From NCBI GenBank assembly GCA_018657625.1, contig JABHWU010000040.1, positions 1-64,000 on the forward strand: 64,000 nt of DNA. Direction: 5' to 3'. Positions 29,150 to 39,211 of the stretch are shown in pieces. The position numbers were made by a program, and so were the translations under genes. The notes under the pieces were generated by a model, which did not search any database, was not told the DNA's origin, and saw nothing but the letters and a program-made list of their open reading frames with translations. The number at the start of each line of letters is the position of its first letter. The stretch's first letter is position 1. The stretch is from Deltaproteobacteria bacterium (lineage in GTDB: Bacteria; SAR324; XYD2-FULL-50-16).

Positions 29150-30109
29150 ATGATGAAAATTTTTCCGATTCTTGTATTATTATTTTTGGGTTCATGTGGT
29201 TATAAAACAGCACCGAAACCTTATCCATCAATTTCGAAGGGACTTACAAAAGTAGAACAGGAAAAAATATACTTTGAAGGAAATCAGCTAGTATTGGAAT
29301 GGAAGGCTCCTAAGAGAAAACGCCTCAAAGAGAAACAGAAGTCAACAGCGGAACATGAAGATCAGGCAAAATCAGACAAGGAAGAAGAAGACTCTTCAGA
29401 GCCAATGACTAAACAGGAAGATCAATCAGGGTCTGAACCGGGAAAAGAGAACATTTCAAATATTTATTTATATCGTCTGAAAGTAATGACACCAGGTTCA
29501 TGCCCTGCCTGTGAAGATCAATTAATAGAGAAAATGCAGATATTGAATCGTCCACCTTTTTTACAAAGTAATCCGGAGGGTATTCAAGTTTACCAAAATG
29601 GGAATAGGGGGTTTAGGATATTAATGCCAAATAATTATTTGTCAAAATTTGATAAATACTCTTTGTTATATTTTTCAATTGATTACTATACCACCAATGG
29701 TGCTCTGTCTCCATCTTCAGGAAACCTATATCCGAAAAAGCCTGTGCTTATTCCTGTTCCTGATATCAAATGGAAAGTTATGACATCCAAGGCTTTACAA
29801 CCTAAATCAACCATAGAAAGTGAAACACCGCAGGAGCTGAAAGAAAGCAAATATTTGCTAATAAACTGGAAGCCCGTTCTGGAAAAAGAGGTTCATGTCA
29901 TTCAGAGCAACAGTAAATTGAAGATTGTGAAGCAATATTATGGACTGATATTATTTATGATTAACACTGATAATAAAGAGGAATGGATATCGCCAACACC
30001 TCTTTATGAAGGTCAGTACCTGATTTCGGACACTACCCATCAGGTTTGGGCTAAGTATCTGGATCGTTTTGGCAATTATTCCCAGAAAACTTTATTATAT
30101 ACTCCTTGA
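29150..30109 (+). CDS. Lipoprotein with LptM-like N-terminus
   Basis: A 319-residue lipoprotein: signal peptide with lipobox LGSC, Cys16. The mature start CGYKTAPKPYP resembles the CGxKGPxxxP start of LptM (YifL), a small partner that helps LptD fold. Unlike LptM it continues into a charged low-complexity linker (about 60-115, Lys/Glu-rich) and a roughly 200-residue beta-rich domain with CPAC at about 120 and strands resembling a fibronectin-like fold (YLLINWKPVLEKEV). It starts with two ATGs in a row, 5 bp after the barrel gene. No confirmed family; LptM analogy is inference from the N-terminus and the lptD neighbourhood. Confidence 0.7.
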   Translation: MMKIFPILVLLFLGSCGYKTAPKPYPSISKGLTKVEQEKIYFEGNQLVLEWKAPKRKRLKEKQKSTAEHEDQAKSDKEEEDSSEPMTKQEDQSGSEPGKENISNIYLYRLKVMTPGSCPACEDQLIEKMQILNRPPFLQSNPEGIQVYQNGNRGFRILMPNNYLSKFDKYSLLYFSIDYYTTNGALSPSSGNLYPKKPVLIPVPDIKWKVMTSKALQPKSTIESETPQELKESKYLLINWKPVLEKEVHVIQSNSKLKIVKQYYGLILFMINTDNKEEWISPTPLYEGQYLISDTTHQVWAKYLDRFGNYSQKTLLYTP

Positions 30110-30146
30110 GTCTGTAATAAACGATAACTGAAAATTGAGAAAGAAC

Positions 30147-32018
30147 ATGGCTTATCTACATAAATACGTACTGATAGTTGCATTTTTATTGGTTGCCGGC
30201 TGCGTAACATTTAATATCGATTCCAATATTGATCATTTGATTTTAAAAGGAAAACAAACCGAGGCCTTAAAACTTGTCAACCAGCAAATCAAAGAAAATG
30301 AAGATGATCATGCTTTATATTATCAAAAGAGTAAGATTTATTTTTCTTTGGAAGAATATAATAAAGCCATTGAGGCAATTAACCATTCTTTAATTTTGAA
30401 ACCAGGAATTCCGGAATATCGATTAGAAGCCGGAAAAAACTATTACTATAATAAGGATTATTTTAATAGCATCAATCAGTTTAAGTCAGCCATTTTAATG
30501 GATGCAGATCTTATACGGGCCTATTATTATCTGGCTTTGTCTTACAACAAAGTTGGTAAAACGGAAGAGGCGCAAGAATACTTAGGAATTGTAATCGGCA
30601 TAGAACCGCTGTTTTTTGATGCTTTATTACTTCAAAGTGAATTAAAATATAAAACCATTCAAACGGATGCAGAAGCCTTGACTCAAATTCTTGAGGTAAG
30701 TGAAATACTGAAACTGAATCCGAACTCAATTGTTGGAAATATTTTATTGTCCGATTTATATTTTCAAACAGGTAATTTATTTAAGGCTGAAGAATTAATA
30801 GAGAATTTGCTAAAGGTAAAGGAAAACAATCGTGAATTGATTGTGAAATTAGCCAATTTATATATAAGGTCAGGCTTATACCATCAAGCGGATGACTTAA
30901 TTAATCGATTTCAAGGCCGTGATAAAACGATTGATATCCTGGCAATCCGTATTGATTATTTCACACAAAAAAATCCCGGTTTTGACGCTGAATTATCTCA
31001 ATTGTTAAGAGAATTTCCAGAAAATTCTGAATTACATTTTATTCAGGGGTTAAAGTTTTTTAATCAAAAAGAGTATGCTCCTGCTGAATCCAGTTTTCAA
31101 AAAGTTTTGTCTTTAAAGCCGGAATTTGCCGAAGCTTATTTATATTTATCAAAGATTTCAGAACTACAAAAAGATACTACCAGTGAAAAGTTTTATATTG
31201 AAAAGGCTTTCAGCATCAGCCCCCAAAATAGTGATGTGTTACTTAAATATCTGGAAATGACCTATTATTTGGGTGATATGATAGCACTGGAAAACGTCAT
31301 AGAAAATTATGATCCAGATTTAAGCTCTTCTTTCAGTAAATTTTATCAGGCTTTAATCTATAAAACAAAAGGTGATTATACTAACGCACTCTCTTTACTA
31401 AAGCAATTAAGCACCAGTGTGTATTCCTTTAAGGTGGAAACGCAATTGGCCGATATGGATATTGAAAAAGGTTATTATCATTCTGCAGAAAAAAAACTAT
31501 CCTTGGTTTTAAAGGAGTCACCGGATTTATTGGATGCGATTTTAACCAAAGCCAAATTACTGTTTCGTACCCAAAAAATTCAGGAGGTAATAGCCTTTTT
31601 AAAACCATATATTATGACACCCAAAGCCAAAGGCGCTATTCATATATTATTGTCTGATGCACTGATACAAACCGGCCAATTGGAAAAGGCTATGGAAGTA
31701 CTGAAATCTGGTTTTGATATATGGCCGGAACATGTTGAGATTGCACAACTGCTATCATTATTGCTGGAAACCCAAAAACAGTATCAAGCAGCGATTAAAA
31801 TTCTGGTATCTCTCCAGTCATTCGAGCATAAATTTAATCAATTATTTCACTATCGATTAATCGGTTTATATTTAAAAACAGGGCAGCAGGAAAAAATGCA
31901 GGAATATTTATTGCGGCACAATATTAAAAAAGAACTAAGTTTTCAAAATAGTTACTTAAGTAATTTTATTTTCAAACGCCTAAATACTTGCAACAAACCA
32001 AAAGAAAAAGCAGACTAA
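30147..32018 (+). CDS. TPR-repeat lipoprotein
   Basis: About 623 residues. The signal peptide ends in lipobox VAGC (Cys19), so the protein should be anchored in a membrane facing the periplasm. At least ten TPR-like units follow, including YQKSKIYFSLEEYNKAIEAI, AYYYLALSYNKVGKTEEAQEYL, FIQGLKFFNQKEYAPAESSF, AYLYLSKISELQKDT and ALIYKTKGDYTNALSLL. The frame opens with TTG 30135, but ATG 30147 gives a normal leader and is preferred. It is the fourth gene in the lptD block. Long TPR lipoproteins of this kind scaffold envelope complexes (for example exopolysaccharide or secretion systems); the partner here is unknown. Confidence 0.8.
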   Translation: MAYLHKYVLIVAFLLVAGCVTFNIDSNIDHLILKGKQTEALKLVNQQIKENEDDHALYYQKSKIYFSLEEYNKAIEAINHSLILKPGIPEYRLEAGKNYYYNKDYFNSINQFKSAILMDADLIRAYYYLALSYNKVGKTEEAQEYLGIVIGIEPLFFDALLLQSELKYKTIQTDAEALTQILEVSEILKLNPNSIVGNILLSDLYFQTGNLFKAEELIENLLKVKENNRELIVKLANLYIRSGLYHQADDLINRFQGRDKTIDILAIRIDYFTQKNPGFDAELSQLLREFPENSELHFIQGLKFFNQKEYAPAESSFQKVLSLKPEFAEAYLYLSKISELQKDTTSEKFYIEKAFSISPQNSDVLLKYLEMTYYLGDMIALENVIENYDPDLSSSFSKFYQALIYKTKGDYTNALSLLKQLSTSVYSFKVETQLADMDIEKGYYHSAEKKLSLVLKESPDLLDAILTKAKLLFRTQKIQEVIAFLKPYIMTPKAKGAIHILLSDALIQTGQLEKAMEVLKSGFDIWPEHVEIAQLLSLLLETQKQYQAAIKILVSLQSFEHKFNQLFHYRLIGLYLKTGQQEKMQEYLLRHNIKKELSFQNSYLSNFIFKRLNTCNKPKEKAD

Positions 32019-32097
32019 GTTGCAATATTTCTTTGATAGATTAGAACCTCATAGAATTAATTAAACATTCTATGTCAGATTATTTTTATAAATCAGT

Positions 32098-34431
32098 ATG
32101 TTTGATGAAAAAATCCTTATTAAAGCTTTACAGTCCCGGAATGTTAACATTGCGATGTGGGGTGCGTTCCGGTTAATACAAGATAACCCTGCCAATATTG
32201 AGGATTATTTTCCTTACTTTCTTGACTCACCTTTTGAAGATATTCAGGAAACTGTCATCTCAAAAATAGCAGAACTAAATTCAGAGAAATATATTCCTAA
32301 TCTAATCAAAATATTCCGGGAAGAGGAAGGGAGGCTTAAATTTGCTGCGGCCTTAACATTAAGTCAATTTCCAAATGATTTTTCAAAAACACTGATTGAA
32401 AAATGGTTTATCCAGGTGATTCACAATTCAACGTCAACCAGCCTTGAGTTTGAAGCTGCCATTTATTCTTTTCTAAAAATTAATCAGAGTAAAAATTTCG
32501 ACGTTGTTTTAGAGAAATTATCACTGGTTCAGGATGATAGTTTGAAAAGTTCCTTAATGATATCTGACTTATTACAGTATTGTGAGACGAAAGATGATTT
32601 TGAAAAAGTTCTAAATCGATATTTTATAATTAGAGATAAGCATTCGGATGCGGATCTCACTCAAAAATTAATTGATCTATTTGGTAAAACCGAGTTAATA
32701 GAATGGTTGGTACAAAATGTTTCAAAAGGGTATTCAATTAGTTCTATTTATATGCAATGCTACTCTTTGTTAGGTTTTGCCCCTAATCAGAATGATTTGA
32801 ATTATTGGAAAAGCATTGATGATTCCTTTGCTGTTGATGATAAACTTCAACGATTCACACTCAAAGATTCTAATTTACTCGTTTCCAATATTGTAAATTG
32901 GATAGAGCAACTAACGAACATTCAGACGGATTCAAAACAGAATCACTTAAATCTGAAATATATTTTAACCGGATATCTTAAGAATCGAAGTAAATTAGCA
33001 AATACTGTCCCTAAAATATTAGAATTGGATCTGTTTTTTTTATTATCAACCCCATTAATTATTGTTTTAAATCGATGTATTGAGCGGTGGGTCATTCAAC
33101 CTGGAGAAAATCTTGAAAACATCGCCAAGTATTATCATTCTTCTTTATTGCTCTCAACACATCGGGAAAAGATATTAAAGCTTTTCTTTCCAAATCCACC
33201 ACAATGGACAGCTGAACAGGTTCAAATTACTCCTGAAGCATCCGTACCTGACCTATCAGCGAATCGAAATGAAATTCTATGGCAGTTTAACCGATCGGAA
33301 CTTTTAGGTTATGATATATCCTGGCATTCTATTTTTCCTAATCCAAATTATTCTGAAAATTTAGCACATGGCCTTTTTCTGATTTATTACTACAATTTTA
33401 ATTATTATGTTCAAAAACAGGATTTGGTTGCGGTCGACTATGCGCTGCAGATGTTCAATAATTACCCGAAAATTGATAAGGATGCTGTTTTCCACATAGT
33501 GAATAAACATTTTGATTATCTTAGTTTGCATCATTCTGAATTGTTATATCAGATTATTGAATCTCTTCCGGATACGAGGTACATTCCGAAAATGTTTCAA
33601 AAATATAAAAAGGAAGAGTATGAAATTGCTTCTCGTATCGGTATAATATGCGAAATTTTTGATCATGAAATCCCGGAAGCCATAAAAAAGGATTTAGATT
33701 TTGTTTCCAATTCAGAAAATTGGAGCTTAAACCAAAGAGTTCGCTTAAGTTGTAAAAAGTGCAGTAATACCTATCGCTATTCAATTCAGGAAATTTTTGT
33801 GGATGAAGCCGCAGTTCTAAAATCTGTTCAAATTGATGAATCTGCGATATGGATAGCAGATCATTATCAATGCAAAAATTGTGGAGCATCGCTTCCATTT
33901 ATATTAGATAATCTCCAACTTGAGGAAATCTCATTACAATCAAGAGTAGAAAGGATTATCAAAACTCCCGTCAGCTCACGAAATAATAGGTATCGATATA
34001 AAATAAACCTGATCGATTTCCCACGATACAAAGGTAAAATGTATAATCCGGATTCTTTTGATCAATTAATATCTGATTTTGAGCAGAAAAGATCAATGGA
34101 GGAAAATGATCTAAAAGCCTTATATATTAAACAAATCTTGCTTTTTAGAAGTATGCAAGACTGGGAAAAGTGTAAACGGGTACTGGATAAATTCGAACCT
34201 CCACTCGATTTTCGGGCAGAATGGTTGTTTTTACAAGGGCTTTCCTGTTATAAACTTAAGAATCTGGCTGAATCCAGAATTCACTTTAGTAATATAATCA
34301 AAGAATTTGGTGAAGTCACAAATGAACAAGCCGATATTTCATTTTTGGAACAAGCACGGTATTTTTGCAAAAATTTAGATTCAGAAAAATCAAAAAGAAA
34401 AAGGTTTAAAGTGATCGGTGGTGGAAAATGA
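32098..34431 (+). CDS. Large unrecognised protein: HEAT-like repeats plus zinc ribbon
   Basis: A 777-residue protein without signal peptide or membrane segment. The first 200 residues look like short HEAT-type helical repeats (FEDIQETVISKIAELNSEKYIPNLIKIF, GRLKFAAALTLSQFP). The middle is helical and featureless. At about 552-594 two CxxC pairs (CKKC and CKNC), 36 residues apart, form a zinc-ribbon candidate. The C-terminal part has a TPR-like hairpin (AEWLFLQGLSCYKLKNLAESRIHF), then a Lys/Arg-rich tail. Its stop overlaps the recJ ATG (ATGA), so translation is coupled to a DNA-repair exonuclease. No family recognised. Confidence 0.75.
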   Translation: MFDEKILIKALQSRNVNIAMWGAFRLIQDNPANIEDYFPYFLDSPFEDIQETVISKIAELNSEKYIPNLIKIFREEEGRLKFAAALTLSQFPNDFSKTLIEKWFIQVIHNSTSTSLEFEAAIYSFLKINQSKNFDVVLEKLSLVQDDSLKSSLMISDLLQYCETKDDFEKVLNRYFIIRDKHSDADLTQKLIDLFGKTELIEWLVQNVSKGYSISSIYMQCYSLLGFAPNQNDLNYWKSIDDSFAVDDKLQRFTLKDSNLLVSNIVNWIEQLTNIQTDSKQNHLNLKYILTGYLKNRSKLANTVPKILELDLFFLLSTPLIIVLNRCIERWVIQPGENLENIAKYYHSSLLLSTHREKILKLFFPNPPQWTAEQVQITPEASVPDLSANRNEILWQFNRSELLGYDISWHSIFPNPNYSENLAHGLFLIYYYNFNYYVQKQDLVAVDYALQMFNNYPKIDKDAVFHIVNKHFDYLSLHHSELLYQIIESLPDTRYIPKMFQKYKKEEYEIASRIGIICEIFDHEIPEAIKKDLDFVSNSENWSLNQRVRLSCKKCSNTYRYSIQEIFVDEAAVLKSVQIDESAIWIADHYQCKNCGASLPFILDNLQLEEISLQSRVERIIKTPVSSRNNRYRYKINLIDFPRYKGKMYNPDSFDQLISDFEQKRSMEENDLKALYIKQILLFRSMQDWEKCKRVLDKFEPPLDFRAEWLFLQGLSCYKLKNLAESRIHFSNIIKEFGEVTNEQADISFLEQARYFCKNLDSEKSKRKRFKVIGGGK

Positions 34432-36146
34432 TCAATAATTATAAGATTAAAACACATCACACACTTAACAATTGGTTTCAACCAGAATCGAAAATAGATG
34501 TCAATGATCAGATTTTAAATGTCATTTTAGATAAAATTCCTAGTCACCAACGAGATCACTTTTTAAATCCCAAAATTTCAGATATCCCCTCTCCATTTTT
34601 ATTGAAGAATATTGATAAAGCAGTTTCACGGTTTGTGGATGCTGTGAAGAATAATAAACACATTGTTATTGTTGGAGATTATGATGTTGATGGTGTAACA
34701 TCTGTGGCACTGTTAGTTCGTTTTTTTGCAACCTTAAATTATTCTGATTATTCTACTTTTATTCCCAATCGCTTTCAACATGGCTACGGCATTAGTGATA
34801 AATCTATTGAGGCCTTGATTGCCCTGAAACCGGATCTAATCATTACAGTCGACAACGGGATAACAGCCAGGGTTGAAATAGAAAAACTCCAGGAAAAGGG
34901 GATTCAAGTCATTGTTACTGATCACCACATCCCACAGTTAGGGCAAATCCCAGATTGTGAAGTCATAAATCCAAAACTGGATGGTTGTGCTTTCCCACAT
35001 GACGATATTTCCGGTGTGGGGGTGGTTTTCCTATTTATAATTGCTATTAGGACAGTTTTACGTGACCAGGGATTCTGGTCAGATATTCTCCCTGAACCAA
35101 ATCTCCTGGAGTTTTTGGATTTAGTGACTTTAGGGACCGTAGCTGATCAGGTACCTTTGATTGGGTTGAACCGGTTTTTCGTTAAATTCGGATTAGAACA
35201 AATGAGTCGGAAAATCCAAATACCGTATCCCGGTTTATTTTACACATATCTTAAAACTTTTTCCCAAAACAACAATACCTTATTTTTCAATTGTGATACC
35301 ATCAATTTTAAGATAGCTCCTATGTTGAATGCCGCCGGGAGAATGCAGGATGCATCCATCGCATTAGATTTTCTAAAACCGGCTAGTAATGAAAACGCGC
35401 TGAGAAGTTATTTTAAACTGGAGAAGTTAAATAAATCAAGAAAACAGCTTCAGCAAAAATTATATCAAAAAGCAAAAGCAATCGCTGATGAAAAGATAAA
35501 AACAAAGATGAGTTTGGTGCTTTATGATTCTTCTTTTCATGAAGGTTTAATTGGTATTATTGCCAATCGATTATCCGATCAATATCATATGCCGGCAATT
35601 GCTTTAACTCACGGTGAAGACGGAAAACTTAAAGGGTCATGCCGGTCAAAAAATCAAAATATTCTAAAATTATTGGAAAGCTGCAGTTCTTTTTTAATTC
35701 AATATGGTGGTCACGCCAATGCCGCTGGATGTTCATTGCATAAAGAGAATTTAGCAAAATTTGAAGACCTGTTTGACGCACACTGTCGGCAAACCACAAT
35801 GACTGATAATGCCAGTTATTTTGAAACAGATATTGAAGTGACACCCTATATGGTTACTCCTGAACTGGTGGATAAAATCAATCAGATGGCCCCATTTGGA
35901 CAGGGTAATTCCAAACCCTACTTTATGTTAAATAATATCGAATTAGCCGATCCTGTGGTATTATCTGGTAATCATCTGAAATGGAATTTAAATCATCAAT
36001 TGGAATTGGTCTTTTGGGAAGGTCAGCGTTATTTTAAAAAACCGGGCTGTTACCAAATTGCCTGTAGTCTTAAAGATAATTTGTTTAGAGGGATCCGGAA
36101 AGCGCAACTAGTTGTTAAGACGATGAGTAATCAGATAGAAAAATAA
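34428..36146 (+). CDS. recJ: Single-stranded-DNA-specific exonuclease RecJ
   Basis: A 572-residue DHH-family 5'-3' exonuclease used in recombination and mismatch repair. Motifs: GDYDVDG (D84, D86, D88), a following HGYGIS segment, VDNGI, TDHHIP (D165-H166-H167), APMLNAAGRMQDAS, and the DHHA1 signature GGHANAAGCS near 430. A C-terminal OB-like domain follows (MAPFGQGNSKPYF). Length is usual. It overlaps the preceding unrecognised gene by 4 bp (ATGA) and converges with a minus-strand gene 12 bp downstream. Confidence 0.96.
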   Translation: MINNYKIKTHHTLNNWFQPESKIDVNDQILNVILDKIPSHQRDHFLNPKISDIPSPFLLKNIDKAVSRFVDAVKNNKHIVIVGDYDVDGVTSVALLVRFFATLNYSDYSTFIPNRFQHGYGISDKSIEALIALKPDLIITVDNGITARVEIEKLQEKGIQVIVTDHHIPQLGQIPDCEVINPKLDGCAFPHDDISGVGVVFLFIIAIRTVLRDQGFWSDILPEPNLLEFLDLVTLGTVADQVPLIGLNRFFVKFGLEQMSRKIQIPYPGLFYTYLKTFSQNNNTLFFNCDTINFKIAPMLNAAGRMQDASIALDFLKPASNENALRSYFKLEKLNKSRKQLQQKLYQKAKAIADEKIKTKMSLVLYDSSFHEGLIGIIANRLSDQYHMPAIALTHGEDGKLKGSCRSKNQNILKLLESCSSFLIQYGGHANAAGCSLHKENLAKFEDLFDAHCRQTTMTDNASYFETDIEVTPYMVTPELVDKINQMAPFGQGNSKPYFMLNNIELADPVVLSGNHLKWNLNHQLELVFWEGQRYFKKPGCYQIACSLKDNLFRGIRKAQLVVKTMSNQIEK

Positions 36147-36158
36147 CCCCCACGAAAT

Positions 36159-36743
36159 TTAATGAACTTGAGGAGATCCCAGTTTATGATGACAAAAGGG
36201 GCATTCTTCTTTGGACATTTCAAATGAAGCTTTACATTGTGAGCAATATTGTACATCCCACCCTTTGTATGGTTCTGATGGGATTGAAGCTTTTCGACCG
36301 GTTAAAAGTTTGATTTTTGGTGAAATTCTTTTTTTAGTCTTTGAAGTCAGATGACTTCCTTTTGTGACCAGTAATTTACCGTTAGTGTCGTTTTGAATAA
36401 AATTCAACATTTGAAATAAAACTTCCTGGCTTTTTATCCGATATTGCTTCAGTTCCACCACTGCTTTAATGACACCAAAAAATAAACAGGCATCAATGAC
36501 TCCAAGCATCACAACTCCCCACCATGGTACAAAACTACTATCTAATGCGTTATAAATCAGAAAACTAATCAATATTAAAAAACCGGAAAAGGAAAAGATC
36601 AATCCCTGATATAGTGTGTGGATTACTTTGTGTTGATTCTGATATATTTTTAAGTAGACAACAAATGGATGATGTTTGAGGTAATCTGGAATTTTGAAGT
36701 CAAATTCCTTTTTATTTTCATTTTTTTCAGGTTTAAAGTTCAT
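36159..36743 (-). CDS. Membrane protein with C-terminal zinc ribbon
   Basis: A 194-residue protein with two membrane segments (about 43-65 and 73-97), a helical linker and a C-terminal zinc ribbon formed by C167/C170 and C181/C184 (QYCSQCKASFEMSKEECPFCHHK). The architecture suggests a cytoplasmic metal-bound tail on a small inner-membrane protein; function unknown. It is the last gene of the mutS-amidase-lipoprotein block, 11 bp after the lipoprotein gene. Confidence 0.65.
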   Translation of the reverse strand: MNFKPEKNENKKEFDFKIPDYLKHHPFVVYLKIYQNQHKVIHTLYQGLIFSFSGFLILISFLIYNALDSSFVPWWGVVMLGVIDACLFFGVIKAVVELKQYRIKSQEVLFQMLNFIQNDTNGKLLVTKGSHLTSKTKKRISPKIKLLTGRKASIPSEPYKGWDVQYCSQCKASFEMSKEECPFCHHKLGSPQVH

Positions 36744-36754
36744 GATGTCTAAAC

Positions 36755-37465
36755 TTATTTTAATTGTGCGAGTTGATAGTATCTTTTTTTATGCCACTTG
36801 ATTTTAAATCTATTATAAAAATTTTGAAATAGGTCTGTCAGCAATATGTTTGCCATTTCCGGAAAATGTTCAGATTGATAATCCAGCGTATAAATTTCAT
36901 CAATCCCAGTCCATAATATAGCACTTGACTGAGCATTTACAATTTTAATTTTAATCCTGATTCTATCATACAGTAAACACTCAGAACACGGCCAATTATC
37001 AATTTGAAGTACAACGAAATTATCAACATTCAAATACTCTGCCATTGGCCTGGAAATGTCTTTATCAGAAACAGAAATATTGGTTAAAGTTTCCAAATAA
37101 ATATTAGACAATTGTTTAATTTGTGCATGTTTGATTAATTGATTATTAACCTGTTCAGTTGGTTTTACCGATACAAATAAATTTGATTCCAAGAGTTTTG
37201 TGGTAAATAATCGATCCAAATTGTTAATAATTACCGGGGGAGTTTTCAGTGAGTTATTGACCAAAAAAATTGCCGCACTTTTTCCCAATAAATCAAATGT
37301 TTGATAATTATAATTCGAATCCATCTCCTGTTTTTGGAAAATAAAATTTTCTTTGTTTTTACTGGGAGTTGATTCCGAATAGTTAATATCATAAGAACTA
37401 CAGGAAAATAATGAAAATAGTATAATAATAATTAGTCCCATAAAGGTATATTTGCTTTTATTCAT
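36755..37465 (-). CDS. Predicted lipoprotein, unknown function
   Basis: A 236-residue lipoprotein: leader with lipobox LFSC (Cys22). The mature part starts with a Ser/Asn-rich linker and then an alpha/beta domain (DLLGKSAAIFLVNNSLKTP, NFVVLQIDNWPCSECLLYDRIRIKIKIVNAQSSAILWTGIDEIY). This looks like the fold of LpoB/CsgG-type periplasmic proteins that assemble variable-length modules, but the match is only by pattern. It follows the amidase by 19 bp, so a role in cell-wall turnover, such as activating the amidase or a synthase, is a reasonable inference. Confidence 0.65.
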   Translation of the reverse strand: MNKSKYTFMGLIIIILFSLFSCSSYDINYSESTPSKNKENFIFQKQEMDSNYNYQTFDLLGKSAAIFLVNNSLKTPPVIINNLDRLFTTKLLESNLFVSVKPTEQVNNQLIKHAQIKQLSNIYLETLTNISVSDKDISRPMAEYLNVDNFVVLQIDNWPCSECLLYDRIRIKIKIVNAQSSAILWTGIDEIYTLDYQSEHFPEMANILLTDLFQNFYNRFKIKWHKKRYYQLAQLK

Positions 37466-37484
37466 AGACGATTCTTTAGTTTGC

Positions 37485-39206
37485 TCAATTAATGTATTGA
37501 TCGATACCGTTAAAAATTCCCACTGCTAAAGCTTGGTGATATTGTCTTGATATTAAATATTGATGTTCTTCTTTGTTCGTTAAAAAGCCAACTTCAATTA
37601 AGACACTCGGCATTTGGGCACCGAGCAAAACAATAAAAGGTGCCTGTTTAACCCCTAGATCAATTAAACCTTTATATAAATTTGATTGAATTTGACTGAC
37701 AGTGTTTTTTTGAATGTTCAGTGCTAATGAATTAGACTCGTGAATTTTAGAGTTTGTCATTAAATCATTTAGAATGCTTTGTAAATGACTTATGTTTTTT
37801 AAGTTTGACTGATTTTCTTTGGCTGCCAGTGCCAAAGCTGTTGCATCTGTGGTGAGGTTTAATATATATGTTTCAATACCATGGACTGTTTCTTTCTCAC
37901 TGGCATTAACATGGATGCTAATGAACAAATCTCCATGATTTTTATTGGCAAATGCCGTTCTGGCTTCCAGGCTTAAAAATACATCTTTTTCACGGGTCAA
38001 TAAAACTTTATGATTGGGATTCTGTTTTAGAATGATTTGTCTTAAAAGCTTAGCGATTTTTAAAGCAATATCTTTTTCATGAATATTAAATGCAGTGGCT
38101 CCGGGATCCTTACCTCCATGTCCCGGGTCTAAAATAATAGTATTAATTTTTAATCCGAAAGCTTTGGTTAAAGATGTTATCTGATCGTTTGGTTTTTCGA
38201 CTGTTTTCTTTTCCTGAATAGCTACTGGTGAAACAATGGAATTAGCTTTCTCACCATTTCCAAGGATATCCACTACAATTTTGAACTGATTGGGCAGTGA
38301 AAAATCAAAAACCTTAATTTTGTCTAGGCTATTTAAATCTAAAACAATTCGAACAGTGGTTGGATCAAATTGTCCAATTCTAGCTTGTTTAATCAATCCG
38401 CTTTTTGAAGAAATTCTTTTTTGAAATTCAGGTGGAATATAGGCGTTGAAAATATCGATAAAAATACGTTCCCCTTTTCCTTTTTCAGGATCTGCTTCTA
38501 ATCCCTGATATCTATATCGAATTTCACCATTAATATTAATCACCATTCGGGACCAGTCCGATGTCGACCAATAATCCACTTTGGAAACCATGGTTAGGGA
38601 ATCTTGTTGATTAGCGGTTTCTGTTTTCAAACCACCAAATTTAGCCTGGGTTAAATCAACGACATCAAATCCGTCCGAAGTATCGATACCTGCAGGTTCA
38701 ATTTTTTGTGCGGGTTTGGATTCCTGAACCTTAATTCTGGCCTCCTGTGCGGAATCACTATCGGGAAACAATTCAATTACTTTCTGATATTCATAATTCG
38801 CCAGGTTTTTGTCTTTACTAAATTTCTCATAGTTTTCTGCTAATAAATATTGGGCGTTATCTGACAAGGCTGATTTTGGATATTTTTTGACTAAAGCTCT
38901 AAATGCAATATTACTACGATCAAGATAAATTGATTTTAAATTATATTGATATAAGGCCCGATATAGTTTTCCACTACTGAGGAGTGCTGCCGGCGCTTTA
39001 GAATGTGTTGAATGATTTTGATAAATTGACTCAAAATATCGAATGGTCTTAATCCAGTTGGATTCTAATTGTTTAAATGTGTTATCATCAAATAATTTAT
39101 GGTAATATTTTGCCGCCCTATCGTAGCGCACATCTATATTATCAGCAAATACCACTGAGTTAAATAGGAAAACACCGGTAAACAATAATATAACAATATA
39201 TTTCAT
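37485..39206 (-). CDS. N-acetylmuramoyl-L-alanine amidase with AMIN and TPR domains
   Basis: About 573 residues. A signal peptide (about 1-22) is followed by a TPR region (about 25-160, KYPKSALSDNAQYLLAENYEKF), an AMIN domain (about 205-310, RIFIDIFNAYIPPEFQKRISSKSGLIKQARIGQFDP) that localises enzymes to the envelope, and an Amidase_3 catalytic domain (about 350-573). The catalytic domain has ILDPGHGGKDPGA, a Glu-containing HEKDIALK, SIHVNAS and LIEVGFLTN for zinc binding. It cleaves peptides from peptidoglycan, as in AmiC. ATG 39206 is preferred; TTG 39215 overlaps the mutS stop by 4 bp. Confidence 0.9.
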   Translation of the reverse strand: MKYIVILLFTGVFLFNSVVFADNIDVRYDRAAKYYHKLFDDNTFKQLESNWIKTIRYFESIYQNHSTHSKAPAALLSSGKLYRALYQYNLKSIYLDRSNIAFRALVKKYPKSALSDNAQYLLAENYEKFSKDKNLANYEYQKVIELFPDSDSAQEARIKVQESKPAQKIEPAGIDTSDGFDVVDLTQAKFGGLKTETANQQDSLTMVSKVDYWSTSDWSRMVININGEIRYRYQGLEADPEKGKGERIFIDIFNAYIPPEFQKRISSKSGLIKQARIGQFDPTTVRIVLDLNSLDKIKVFDFSLPNQFKIVVDILGNGEKANSIVSPVAIQEKKTVEKPNDQITSLTKAFGLKINTIILDPGHGGKDPGATAFNIHEKDIALKIAKLLRQIILKQNPNHKVLLTREKDVFLSLEARTAFANKNHGDLFISIHVNASEKETVHGIETYILNLTTDATALALAAKENQSNLKNISHLQSILNDLMTNSKIHESNSLALNIQKNTVSQIQSNLYKGLIDLGVKQAPFIVLLGAQMPSVLIEVGFLTNKEEHQYLISRQYHQALAVGIFNGIDQYIN

Positions 39207-39211
39207 GACCT

